This document shows, piece by piece, positions 1-10,749 of a stretch of 64,000 nt of DNA. The notes under the pieces are model-generated. The model did no database searches. It was not told the DNA's origin and was given only the letters and a program-made list of their open reading frames with translations. The translations under genes and the position numbers were made by a program. Source of the stretch: Scilla litardierei. Its lineage: Eukaryota; Streptophyta; Magnoliopsida; Asparagales; Asparagaceae. The stretch covers positions 325,423,938 to 325,487,937 of the forward strand of contig CM061141.1 of assembly GCA_030789695.1 (NCBI GenBank). Reading direction: 5' to 3'. The first letter of the stretch is position 1. Every line of letters starts with the position of its first letter.

Positions 1-485
1 AATGGAGAGCAGTTGGGTCTTTCATTGTTTTGTCATTATTATCATTATCGTGTATCTTTTGATTTTGAGGGGGGTTGGGTTCTTTGGTTTGTTGGGCATG
101 GTTTATGCCGGGAATTTTTCGTGGTTCGGCGATTAGGGTTTATCTATTTCTCAGGGTTTTGATTTGATCTTTGAATGCAATGCTTGTGATTAGGGGATCT
201 GAAGGTAGTCTCATGATGTTATTTTGTCTCGAGAAATTGGGGGAAATGTGAGTGAAAGGCTTGTGTCATTACATAATGGAATGAAGGAATTAATGTAATG
301 GGTATTGAACTGACCAGGTTAGAAATGTAGATACAGTCGTTTCACAATTGCTCAGGAGAATGTGTTGGGTTAAGTTCTGACGTGTTCTTTCATTTGCTTT
401 TTCTTTTATAGGGGAGTGAATGCGCTCAGGAGAACGTGTTGGGTTAAGTTCTGACGTGTTCTTTGATTTGCTTTTTCTTTTATAG
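1..485 (+). other. intron or upstream part of the CCCH zinc-finger gene
   Basis: No start codon with a CCCH-type first exon can be read here. The first zinc-finger half that usually precedes the G-S-E-C-E-Y-R-H motif must lie left of the window, so this stretch is probably the preceding intron. Its last 136 bases contain one full copy and the intronic part of the second copy of a 74-bp tandem duplication (see 350-497). Confidence 0.5.
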
Positions 486-497
486 GGGAGTGAATGC
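350..497 (+). repeat. 74-bp tandem duplication containing a splice acceptor
   Basis: Two head-to-tail 74-bp copies, 350-423 and 424-497, differ at only a few bases. Each holds the T-rich tract, the TATAG acceptor and the first four codons (G-S-E-C) of the CCCH exon. The downstream acceptor (AG at 484-485) opens into the full zinc-finger exon. The upstream acceptor (AG at 410-411) would add 11 codons and then hit TAA. Confidence 0.9.
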
Positions 498-3400
498 GAA
501 TATCGTCATAGCGAGAGTGCAAGGCTTAATCCAACAGATTGTTGGTATTGGTTGAACAGGACTTGCATCAATCCAAGCTGCGCTTTTCGGCATCCGGTGA
601 GTCCTTTCCCGATGTAGGTCAATCTATCATGTATTTGTTATGACATTTTGAAATGCATATGCAAGTCTTCAAGACATGCATATCTTTGTCTCCTAAATAT
701 GCACACTTAATTTTTAAATGCTTGTCTTAAGGTAACTACTTTGTATGCCATCATTAATACTTTTTATGGGACAATTTGTTGCCATGAATAAGAAAGTGTG
801 GAGAATTGTACTAGAACAGCTGGGCATACCCTGCGAGGGATACCATCAAATATCATGCTAAATTGGCATTATAGTGGGAACTTCATGTAAATAATGCTAC
901 ACAAACAAAGATGAATTATGTCAAAAATTGATGTCATCATATCAGATTCCATGTTGCTTAGCATTTGGCATGCTAAATCCTTACTATGCTTGACTGTGAA
1001 GAGTAGAAGCTTGAGTGGGCCGAGGTTTCATGGCCATGGTTGCATTTGCATATTTTGAAAGGTAAATTTTGATGTGTTACCTAGATATTTGACATTAATA
1101 GTTATAATTCTATCCGAGGCCTCGACGCCTCGTTAAATGAAGCAACAATTTCCATGAAAGTTGCAATTTCAGGCATTTTACTGTTGTAATTCTGTTGGAA
1201 GTCAGTGATAGGGAATCATCCAAAATCACACGGGGCATGCACTTGAGTTTGCTTCAAGAGAAAATTTACATGTTTGTGCTGGCCTTGTGGGTTTACTTTT
1301 TTCACCATACGGAAAATAGTAGCAAGCTTGCAGTATAGCTCGTAAGCAAATACATGATACCTCTATGCAGGGTTCTAAATATCAGTCCGATATCCGATAT
1401 ATCGGCCGCAATATCGGTTTTATCACTAGGCCGACACGATATGTGCTTATATATTGCAGTTTCTGATATTTGGGGAAATATCTCCGCATTATTGGGCTGC
1501 GGCCGATATTGCGGTCGATATATCCCTTTGAAATATCGGCCGCAATTCATATTTTTTAAAAACAAAGTTAGCGGGTCGGTCCACTTAAAAGTGGATCCGA
1601 CCGGAGTCACTCAACCCAATCACTTACTTAAAACGACGAGAGGCATCATGATTTTTGAGAGATAATTGTTGTTTTGCCCTAATTCTAATCACACTGATCC
1701 GCTCCTCTTGATGCTCCGCTCCTTACACTGCTCCACTCAGCTTTGTCCGGTGAAAATTTCCAACGACAATCGATTGAGCTTCGACGTCTGGCATTCAATT
1801 TTTGTAAGAAAGTGTTTTCTGATCAAGTTGAGTAGCCGAGCCCTTTTTTCAGTTTTTCAATTTTTTTTCGATTTTTAATTTTTTTCCCTTACAGTGTTTG
1901 GTTTTTTCAATCAATCGAGCTTTTAACATCCGGCGTTCGATCTTCGCAAGGGATTTTTCGATCAAGATTAGTACTTACTACGTAGTATTCTTTACCTTTT
2001 TCATTTTTTTCTTTTTCTGAATTTTTTCAGTTGGTTTTTTCAGTCTTGCATTTGTTCTTTAGAGGGTTTTCCTATCAAGGTGATTATTCTTTCCCTTTTT
2101 ACATTTATACAATTTATACAATTTTTTGATTTTCATCTTCACATTGTTAATATTGATCCACATGAATCATATAGTGTAGGTATTTAACTGTTTGGTCTGT
2201 GACCACTTAAAGAAATATTCCACCAAGTGGATGGTCGGTATTCACGTTTAATGAGATAAGTATACACAAAACATACTTTTATTTGAGTTTTTATAGTTTA
2301 TATTTTCTTAGACTCCTATGCTTTTATTTGACATCATTTTTAGCCTTTGACACTCCGATATTAAGTCAATATACCTGATATTCATGTTTAACGAGATAAG
2401 TATAACCAAAACATACTTTTATTTGAATTAGTATAGTTTATATCTTCTTAGACATATGTCATAATTTTTAAGCCTCCGATATGACAATACGATATTTAGT
2501 CAATATTCCCGATATATCTCCCATATCCGCAATCTGATATCAAATTTACTAGGCCGATACGCGTCCGATATCCGATATTTAGAACACTGCCTCTATGTCA
2601 ATTGCTATGTCCATTGCTCCCATTTCAAAAATATAGATGATCTTCTTGTCTTCTACATGTAATATATAATCAGTTTCTTTGATGGTGGTTTAAGTTAGAT
2701 ATTAGCACTTTACTTTTTAATGTTTATATACTTTGATGTCTTTTAATTTTGCAACGGCTTGAGAACTCGGTATCTTTTTCGCTTCCTGAGGTGTCTGGAA
2801 ACAATAAAATGCACTGTAGATATATTTGCTCCAATGAATGACTACATAAACTCGGTATTTGGTGTCGGAAATTGTTCCCATAATACATGTATAAATTATA
2901 AAATGCGACTTCGATAGAAATTTGGGATAGCAAAAATCATTATGAAGGGGGCTACATAAATTTAGCAAACATTATTCATTTATGAACCAACCTTATAATC
3001 TTGGAGAATGATGACCATGTCAAATTTGATTAGAAACCACTTCATCCTCCTCTTCCGCTACTCCATGTTAGTGCATTGGTAAAGTTTCCTGGGAGGTAAA
3101 TAGATCAATTCATTACAAGCTGCACATCAATTGTTATTTGTTCTGTTTTATATACCGGGACACACAATTTATCTAGGTGTTGAACTGGAGTAGTGGAGGA
3201 GGATCAAGTTATTTATAAATAAATTGGACATGGTCATCTTCTCTATTTTCCACGATTGTAAGGCTGGTTCATAGATGAGTGATGTTTGCTAAATGTGACA
3301 GAGTTGAGCTTCCAGGACAACTAGACATAAACAGTTGCAACAAATGATTGATTAGAACCCACAAAACAGACTTGAAATTGTCTAAAATGATCTTTTAACA

Positions 3401-6400
3401 TTTATCAATTTTTGTTAGTTTATCCTAGATAACATTATTAGAAGAATTTGGACTTATCTTTATTTATTTGTATTTATCTCTTAGTTATTTTAAGTTTGAT
3501 TTTAGGATATTCTCTTATATCATTTTATTTAGTTAATTGAGTTCAAGTTATCGAACCAGGTTTGTTAAAATGATGGGAACAAAAATTGAGTCATACATGG
3601 GCTGAGTTTATATTGCCCCTCTGCCTCTGTATCTTGTGATTCTGTGCTCTAATTCTTTTTTCTGGCTTCTAATCGCTTGCCTCTATGTTTACTCCTCAGA
3701 TTTCTTCTTTCCCTTAAATTGGTTTGTCGCTGCAATTCCACATACTTCCAGTATATCCAAAGTTTCAAGCCCTTGACTTATTTTTCATTATAATATTATA
3801 ATAAATATTTTTATGAAGTTAAGATATGTGCATAATGTGACATATATTTATGCACACACAAGAATTTGATTTGAGAACAGGATGAAATGTTGCATGTAAC
3901 ATTACAATTAGAGTGTAGACAAGCAAACCGGTTCAAGTATAGTTCATACCCAGATAGCCTAGTTGCATACATGGGTAACAATATTAGGAGGTTGTATTGT
4001 AAGTGAACATTTAATGCGTGTAATTTGTATTAGTGAGGGTTTAGTGAAGATACACCAAAACCATTAGCACACATTGATGGTGGCCTTATCATCTTTCCTT
4101 TTTGTCTCTAGGGTATTGGTGCACGCTGAACTTTTTCTAGCGCCTTAATATTTTCATGACAAAGCACAAGAACAAAAATAGAGTTAGGGATCTAAATCTA
4201 GGGTTCTAATGAGGCAAGGAACAAGAATTTGGAAAAATTCTAGGAATTAGCGATAAAAGGTTAATGATACAGTACTATTTGAACTTCTCGTCCAGACACC
4301 ATATATTCTTAGCTCCTCATGAAAAAAGAGATTTAAGGGAAAACTAAGGTTCTTCACGAACCAAACTTAATTTTTCTTTTAAAATTATCAATTTTTAATT
4401 CACTCAATCAAAGAGTTATAATACATCCTTATTTAAAGGTAAAATTATGTGCACCACCCGTGCAAATCAAAAATCAAATCAAATCAAAAAATCTCTAAAA
4501 ATAAAAACATGTGTGCTACAACGTAAAACTCAAAAAGCAACTAAAATCAAAATAAGCTAAAATACAAGCTAAGTGTAGATTCAACTCAAGTCGGATCCCC
4601 GTCACTTCATTTGGTGTATTTGATCTATCTGATGAAAGGAAATGAGACCCATCCTTTTAAGTTGGCAAACAAGCCTTTTCTTTTCTGGTGTATATGTCCA
4701 CTATATGCTTATATTCACATCTTCTAGTCCCTTATTAATTTGCATGCATAGATTATGGAGAATGTATGTACATCATGGCATGGCATGTCCCTGATAGCAG
4801 AGGCTTACATGAGCGTTGAAAGTTGGGCTTGGCTACACTTATTCCAAAAGGATAGATACACAAATAGCACATAATTTGAAAGTTTTGTTGAAATATGTTG
4901 GTTACAGTCCAAACTTGGCCTACTCCTAGTAAGCCCACTTTTTTTCCCATGTACTTGTAGCGTCATCCAGGTTACATTTACATTCGTAAGCATATTGACG
5001 CGTAACTTCATATGGTTACCCCTTTCTTCATAGCAATAACGTCATGGTTTCTCTTCTCTCCATACCAATTGCCGCCTAGTCTTGGAATAAGTCTATTGAC
5101 GTTTCTACTTTTTCCCCTTTCAGCCATTAGATGGGCTAGTGGAAACTGTGCCGGGAGCATCTCAGCTACCATCGTACGCTGCCATTCCCACATGCAAGTC
5201 TAACATTCCGTGTTACTTCTACTTCAATACGTACTGCATCAAAGGTGACCAATGCGCTTTCCTGCATGATGCCTTGCACGCTCAGAAGTTCCCAAAGCCA
5301 TCCCATGATACCACCAGTGTCCAGCATCACCCAGAAAATAAACAATTAACTGGAAGTGACACGGGGCCAGCATCAATAGAAGTGCCATCAAATCCTCATG
5401 GGGACACTGAGGAGCTCATCAAACAAGAAAGTTCTAAAGAAGTTGTCCAACAAGCAGCTCAAGGCGTTGCTTTGGAGGAGCGTAGCCCCTCTGCAGAGTC
5501 ACCAGTGCCTGACTTGGAGGAACCTGGCATCAAATTGTCAGAAGAAAATCTGGGTCCCTCCTTTGAATTTATGAATGGTAGTCCTCAACTTCACCCAGAA
5601 CAGGGTTTAGACGAGAATGCAAAGGATAGTGACAAAGCAGATGAATGGTGGGAGTCGTCCCCAGGGTTTGATGTTCTTGTGGATGATGGATCAGAGCAAG
5701 TAGTCTATGAAGAAGATGGTGACTATATACTAGCTCAAGAAAAGGAGTCCGAGATGAGCCATTGTCGTTTGCACCCGTATGATTGTGAAGTTCCGCCATG
5801 CTATGATCCTTTAGCATACCCAGATGATGGTTTCTTATATGAGAATGGCGTATACGATAGTTATGATCATGCGGACAGTAGATATACTCCTGAGTACTTT
5901 CCTAAAGGTTCCGAGCATTTAAGAGAGATGAGGAATTTGGAGCCAACATCACATCAGAGAAGGAAGCTGGCCCAAAGGAGACATGAAATGGTGGATGGCA
6001 TGGATGTTGCTGATCTTCGAGACCATCTGAGGAAGCGCATGAGAATGGATGACATCCCATGCAAGCGCTATTCTTCTCGGAGTAGAGAAGATAGCTGGGA
6101 TCGTAGCCGGGAACGGCCTGAGAGGCGCTGGACGAGGCCTCTGTTTCGTGGCAGGTTGCTATCAGATCGGGGGAATTACATGCATGGATCAGAGCAGAGT
6201 GATTCTGGGTTTGCATTGAGTGATTCACATGGGGGACGCTGGTCAGGATACCCTCCGTCCAGTGGGCATGCTCGATCAAGGCTTAGGGAGAGGGAAGTTA
6301 GGCGGAGAAACAGAAACAACCGACCGTTCCGTTCCTCTGAGAATTCGCATAGAGCTTCTAGAAGGGCAGAATCCTTGCAAACTAGGCCTGCAGATGATAC

Positions 6401-6641
6401 CTTTTCTGGGCCTAAAACTCTTGCACAGATAAAAGAAGAGAGAAGAGCCAGGGAAGCAGGCGGCAATGGCTTTGCTAATCATATCTACCAAAGCTTGAGG
6501 AGAGGGCCCAAAGACTTTGAAGGCCCTAAACCGTTAAACGTGATTCTGAGAGGCAAACTAAGAGCTAGTTCAGAGAATGTCAATACTAACAGTTCATCTG
6601 GTCTGGCCTTAGAGGACGAGCACCATGCAAGTGAAGATTAG
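486..6641 (+). CDS. CCCH zinc-finger protein, two 3' exons (486-596 and 5124-6641)
   Basis: Exon 486-596 is phase 0, 37 codons, with acceptor AG at 484-485 and donor GTGAGT at 597. It encodes the end of one C3H finger (C-E-Y-R-H) and a complete second finger of spacing C-X7-C-X4-C-X3-H (DCWYWLNRTCINPSCAFRH). Exon 5124-6641 follows a CTTTTTCCCC..CAG acceptor in phase 0, joins as ..FRHP/PLDGLVETVPG, and carries a third finger of spacing C-X7-C-X5-C-X3-H (PCYFYFNTYCIKGDQCAFLH). After it come an acidic region, an R/S/E-rich basic region (about residues 270-410 of this exon) and a C-terminal GPKTLAQIKEE / GPKPLNVILRGKLR motif. This matches plant non-tandem CCCH proteins of the Arabidopsis C3H17 / rice C3H32 type, nuclear RNA- or DNA-binding regulators (family knowledge from memory). 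The exact function here is inferred. Earlier exons are left of the window. No internal stop is seen. Confidence 0.88.
1368..2589. mobile_element. non-autonomous hAT-like DNA transposon (1222 bp)
   Basis: The ends are 16-bp terminal inverted repeats, CAGGGTTCTAAATATC at the left and its complement with one mismatch (CAGTGTTCTAAATATC) at the right. An exact 8-bp target duplication CCTCTATG flanks it at 1360-1367 and 2590-2597. The subterminal regions repeat CGATATCC/GGATATCG motifs, as hAT elements do for transposase binding. No transposase ORF is present. An internal direct repeat of about 84 bp lies at 2237-2320 and 2377-2460. The 8-bp TSD and the CAGNGTT terminus point to the hAT superfamily. 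Confidence 0.9.
2952..3296. mobile_element. foldback MITE-like inverted repeat
   Basis: The segment from about 2961 to 3070 is an imperfect reverse complement of about 3170 to 3293. Matching landmarks are TAGCAAACAT against ATGTTTGCTA, the tract around TATGAACCA, GACCATGTC against GACATGGTC, and CCTCCTC against GAGGAGG. The arms of about 100 bp would form a long hairpin. No coding capacity. I did not find a convincing target duplication, so the superfamily is open. Confidence 0.65.
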
Positions 6642-7113
6642 GAATTGCATCACAGTGGGAACTTAGGAGAAACAGAACGTAGGACTTTAGAGTAATTTTG
6701 TAGAAGAAAAGGAAGATGAGAAGGATGCAGTTCATGAAAAACCCGTGCATATGCTCTCTTCATAGGTTTTGGGGCATCGCGGATGGCATGAGTTCGGTAG
6801 ACATGATACATTTTCATATATATCTGTTACATTTTTTGTTTCGCTGAGCGAGAGTGTGGCTTCTTCTGTACAGTTTAGCCGTTTTTTTTTGGGCACTCAT
6901 GCACCTTTTACAATATCGGAATATGGTATAACATCCTCTTGGACCAGTATTTGCTTAGAATTACTTACTCCCCGTTACGTGTTCTTTACTTTCCTCTACG
7001 CTGATGTTAGCAGTGGTTAGCTGTGATGAGAATGTGATTCAATGCTAATTATAACCATGTTGTTTTTACTGACAATGCTATCCGTCTTCTCGTTTCTATA
7101 GCTTTTAGCGCAT
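6642..7113 (+). other. 3' UTR and downstream flank of the CCCH gene
   Basis: The sequence follows the TAG stop at 6639-6641 and runs to the assembly gap. It is AT-rich and non-coding. I see no single decisive polyadenylation signal. Confidence 0.5.
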
Positions 7114-7613
7114 NNNNNNNNNNNNNNNNNNNNNNNNNNNNNNNNNNNNNNNNNNNNNNNNNNNNNNNNNNNNNNNNNNNNNNNNNNNNNNNNNNNNNNN
7201 NNNNNNNNNNNNNNNNNNNNNNNNNNNNNNNNNNNNNNNNNNNNNNNNNNNNNNNNNNNNNNNNNNNNNNNNNNNNNNNNNNNNNNNNNNNNNNNNNNNN
7301 NNNNNNNNNNNNNNNNNNNNNNNNNNNNNNNNNNNNNNNNNNNNNNNNNNNNNNNNNNNNNNNNNNNNNNNNNNNNNNNNNNNNNNNNNNNNNNNNNNNN
7401 NNNNNNNNNNNNNNNNNNNNNNNNNNNNNNNNNNNNNNNNNNNNNNNNNNNNNNNNNNNNNNNNNNNNNNNNNNNNNNNNNNNNNNNNNNNNNNNNNNNN
7501 NNNNNNNNNNNNNNNNNNNNNNNNNNNNNNNNNNNNNNNNNNNNNNNNNNNNNNNNNNNNNNNNNNNNNNNNNNNNNNNNNNNNNNNNNNNNNNNNNNNN
7601 NNNNNNNNNNNNN
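7114..7613. other. assembly gap of 500 N
   Basis: Exactly 500 N, the usual placeholder for an unknown gap length. The 219-codon frame that spans it on the minus strand is an artefact. Confidence 0.98.
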
Positions 7614-8349
7614 AAATAAAAAAACCAAATTCACCGAAAAAAGTAAAAGAAAACGAAAACGAAACATCTCAACCAAGAGTCGAAGACAACCGGAGGATCC
7701 AATTTATTACATTGAAGACCTTTTCATGGTTTCATCTGCATATTTGACAAAATTCAACATTGAGAGAAATAGAGATGCATTGGATTGAAGCAGATCCATC
7801 CGATTTTGGTGAAAATCTCCCGCTCCCTCGAAGGCAAACAACGATCTCGCCTTTTCTTTTTCTTCTCCCTTCTATTTCTCTTTCTGCTAATCTCTCAGTT
7901 TCTAATCGTCGTCGTTGTTTGTTAGTTCAATTGGAAAACTGCAGCGGGCACACAACAGTTGGGCTTAGGAATAAAATGAAATATGAGGCCCTCTCAAAAT
8001 TGGAGGTCTAAAGCAGCCGCCTAAGTGGCCTTACTGTAAAACCGGCCCCGGTCCCCAGCGGCCACAAAATCCACGATTTACTCACCGGCCACCGCATGAT
8101 CATCCCACAACACCCCGGCTCCAACGCTAAGGTCAGTAACCTCTCGTTCGTGTTGGGTTTAGGGTTTAGGGTATTTTTTGCTAAATTCAATTTTTATTTT
8201 TATTGGGTTTTAGTTTCGTCGACGTTCTTGGACAAATTGGCGTCTTGTACAGTGAAATCGCTTCGAGTTCCCACCTCCCACCGATAAACCCACTTCTCCT
8301 TCCTTGTGAAGACAACCACAGGATATCACAGCGAACGAGACGAGGCGCC
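7614..8349 (+). promoter_or_regulatory. upstream region of the RING gene, with telomere-like motif
   Basis: No supported coding exon. A short TTTAGGG-type run (8155-8173, about two and a half units) lies just after a possible donor AAG/GTCAGT at 8131, and a TTTTAG acceptor-like site lies near 8212. A 5' UTR intron is therefore possible. Such telo-box motifs occur in plant promoters and 5' regions. I could not assign the proline/histidine-containing frame just upstream (about 8030-8131). Confidence 0.35.
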
Positions 8350-8937
8350 ATGAGGAGCGAGTTGGTCGAAACTGCGATTCAAGTTCTAGAGATGGCGAGC
8401 GTAATCTTAATGGTACTTATGACCATACTGATCCCGGTTAACTTTCACATCGACACAAGGATCATGAGGGAAATGAGGAGCGGGCTGGTCGGGAGACAAA
8501 TGGGGAGCGGGCTGGCCGGAACTGCGTTGCAGGTTGTAGATATGGCGATGGTAATCTCAATGGTACTTCTGACCATATTGGCCTTGGTTTCAGGTTACAT
8601 CACCATAATGCTCGTAATCGTAATGGTACTTCAGATCATTCTGATCCTACTTAAATTGAGACGAATGAGAGAGATGGGCAAAAGCAGAGATATAGGCTTG
8701 TCTCTGGGGGACTTGGAGAAGCTGCCTAGCTACGCCTATATCATGCACGGCAAGGAAAGCAGCGACTGCACGATCTGCCGGGAGATGTTTCGTGATGGCG
8801 ACAAGTGCAGGCTGATTCCTGAATGTAAGCACTGGTTTCATGCGGATTGCGTCGACTCTTGGCTAATGAGGGCTGCATTTTGCCCAACCTGTTGGACTAG
8901 CGTTAAGAAGTGTGTCGGCAAGGATCAGACTGGGTAG
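8350..8937 (+). CDS. ATL-like transmembrane RING-H2 E3 ubiquitin ligase
   Basis: The 195-residue frame opens at ATG 8350, the first methionine after the upstream GC-rich leader; the frame stays open further upstream, so the start is tentative. Hydrophobic stretches of the type VILMVLMTILIPV, VISMVLLTILALV and VIVMVLQIILILL suggest two or three membrane segments. They are encoded by three diverged copies of one DNA segment (near 8400, 8550 and 8617). A GLD-like motif (GLSLGDLEKLPSYAY) follows. Then comes a complete RING-H2 finger with spacing C-X2-C-X15-C-X1-H-X2-H-X2-C-X10-C-X2-C, including the P-x-C and W-L signatures of plant ATL ligases. The ATL family transfers ubiquitin with E2 partners at membranes; the substrate is unknown. 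A competing hydrophilic frame through the repeats is described in the findings. Confidence 0.7.
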   Translation: MRSELVETAIQVLEMASVILMVLMTILIPVNFHIDTRIMREMRSGLVGRQMGSGLAGTALQVVDMAMVISMVLLTILALVSGYITIMLVIVMVLQIILILLKLRRMREMGKSRDIGLSLGDLEKLPSYAYIMHGKESSDCTICREMFRDGDKCRLIPECKHWFHADCVDSWLMRAAFCPTCWTSVKKCVGKDQTG

Positions 8938-9270
8938 CAAGCGGCGGAGTCGGTGGCCATTGGGTTCTTGAATGATCTTCTTTGGAGAACTTGATGTTTT
9001 ACTAGTTTTACTAGTTTTACTAGTTTTACTAGTTTTTTGTTAATTTCCGCCGTAATTGCTATGCTTCTTCTTGTTTCTTTGTCTCAGCTATAGCGAAGGA
9101 TGCTTTCATTACTTGAGATTTCAATCTTTTATATTTTTGTTTAACTGAAAGTGGTGATGTTGGTGTCTGAATTTTTATGAGATGTCATAGCATTGAAGCT
9201 AGTTTGTCAAATTGGATTTTTATCTGTGTTTTCAAATTATTTATATTTAAAATATTTTTTAACCCTTTAA
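8493..9270 (+). repeat. segmental duplication, copy 1 (778 bp)
   Basis: Bases 8493-9270 correspond to 11957-12734 with a constant offset of 3464, no net indel and only a handful of substitutions. The block covers the second half of the RING gene, its stop and about 330 bp of 3' flank, including an (ACTAGTTTT)n run near 9001-9035. The 5' third of the gene is outside the block. Confidence 0.95.
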
Positions 9271-10617
9271 CATTAGAAGAATACATACCACCTTAGATGA
9301 GTTTATATTAGGACTCCCTTCAATATACTATTGCGCTTCTAGTATGGTTGGAAATAGGAGGTAGCTCATGCACACACGAGCCCAAGTGAGGGGTCCAATG
9401 CAAATCCGGATGGCCGATCCGAAAACCCAAAAACTTGGGTGTGTGCGCCCGTGATACACGTGGGCCGGGAGGGATGAGGGGAAAAAATCTCGGATTTGTG
9501 CTTCGTGGGTGCACGCAAATTGAGCCTCGTTTTGCATCTCCTTATATTTTTGTTTATGCCTGAGTATCAATTTTTATTTTACGACCTGTCTCACTGCTTA
9601 TATATCTTCATTGACTTGGCTGATTGATTCTTTCAGCATGTCCAGATTAGACTGGCCATAGATTTGATTGATAAGAGATTTTGTCTGACTTGACTCATCA
9701 GAGATTTGACTTGTCTGATCTTTATCAGGAATCTCGTCTTTTTCTATCCAAAAATACCCAATCATGCGACCCAAATGACTAGTTTTCCTTTATTCCTAAT
9801 ATGAGATCAATGTTGAACCAGAGTGTACATTCAGAATCTCATATACTTTCACATCCTTTCCTTTCTTCTATTCTTCCTCTTGTAACTGCCTGTGAGAAGA
9901 AATTAACACTGCTATTCGTTGGAGTTTTGTATTTGCAAATGCACACTTAAAGAACCAGAGGTCGTTGTATCATAGAGGATAATTCGCTGATCCTGCCTAA
10001 CACCAAGCTTGTACTCCGAGGTGCAGAAATCTACTTTTAAGGACATTGTCTCGCAATTCTCGATTCTTTATTCTTGAATTGAAACCGTAGCTTCATCCTA
10101 TTTTATATTACTATTTTACGACACTCAGACTCTATAAAATTTGAAAGAGATTGAAACATTCATACTGGCAATGTGTCGCTGAAGATTTAGAATACATAAT
10201 GCTTGGATATATTTGGGGGGAGTAGTCTCCAGTAAGCGTCTTCATAACTCCATGATAGGTATATGTGCTACATAGGAGTCTATTATTTGAAATTTGTTGT
10301 CTGGATATGATTGTACGTGCTTTTCTTTATTGTCTTTTATATGGTCTCTCTTGTATCATGGTCTCATATTCAATGTCTATTCTAAGTGTATATAATTATA
10401 TCAAATAAAAATTGTGTGCTCATCTGCACGAAGGTTATTGCAATCTCTTGTCCATCACTTTGCAATTCAGTTAATTAATTATTTGCATAAATAAAATTTA
10501 TGTTACAAAATGTAATGGTTAGCCCTGCTCTAGTCATGGTTGTAATTTCATGGAAGCATTGGGTTGTACATAGATGTTATGTTTGTGATAACGTGTTTTT
10601 TCTATGTTAATGTGCAG
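8938..10617. other. intergenic, no gene supported
   Basis: Contains the 3' flank of the RING gene with a short run of 10-bp TTTTACTAGT repeats (about 8997-9040). The rest is AT-rich sequence in which I find no domain, RNA gene or element end. Confidence 0.5.
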
Positions 10618-10749
10618 AATGCGATGATAAGCGGCGTAATCCATGTAACAAACCTTGCTTGGAAAAGGGTTGTGAAATGGTTTGAAGACGAGAGACTTGA
10701 AGACCGAGTTCCTGATCACCGTGTGCACTTCCAAAGATCCAAAGCTTAA
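10618..10749 (+). CDS. possible orphan terminal exon, unidentified protein
   Basis: A TGTTAATGTGCAG acceptor (AG 10616-10617) is followed by 43 open codons and TAA at 10747-10749. The peptide is basic and protein-like, beginning NAMISGVIHV and containing the stretch WKRVVKWFEDERLEDRVPDH. I recognise the KWF..R pattern as reminiscent of DNA-binding helices but cannot assign a family. No upstream exon is evident between 8938 and 10617, so it may be the end of a gene with a long intron or a gene fragment left by duplication. Confidence 0.35.
   Translation, partial: NAMISGVIHVTNLAWKRVVKWFEDERLEDRVPDHRVHFQRSKA

Larger units (their letters stand above)
597..5123 (+). other. large intron of the CCCH gene
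   Basis: Bounded by GTGAGT at 597 and TTTCAG ending at 5123. Besides the hAT-like element (1368-2589) and the foldback element (2952-3296) it is AT-rich and shows no coding exon I can support. Small ORFs here are chance openings. Confidence 0.8.

Noticed and set aside
1302..1665. Overlapping 102-103 codon frames near the start of the hAT-like element
   Set aside because: Both strands are open across the CGATATCC palindromic repeats; no domain and no start context.
7017..7676. A 219-codon minus-strand frame
   Set aside because: It is almost wholly made of N from the assembly gap.
8155..8173. Interstitial telomere
   Set aside because: Only about two and a half TTTAGGG units; better seen as a telo-box-like motif.
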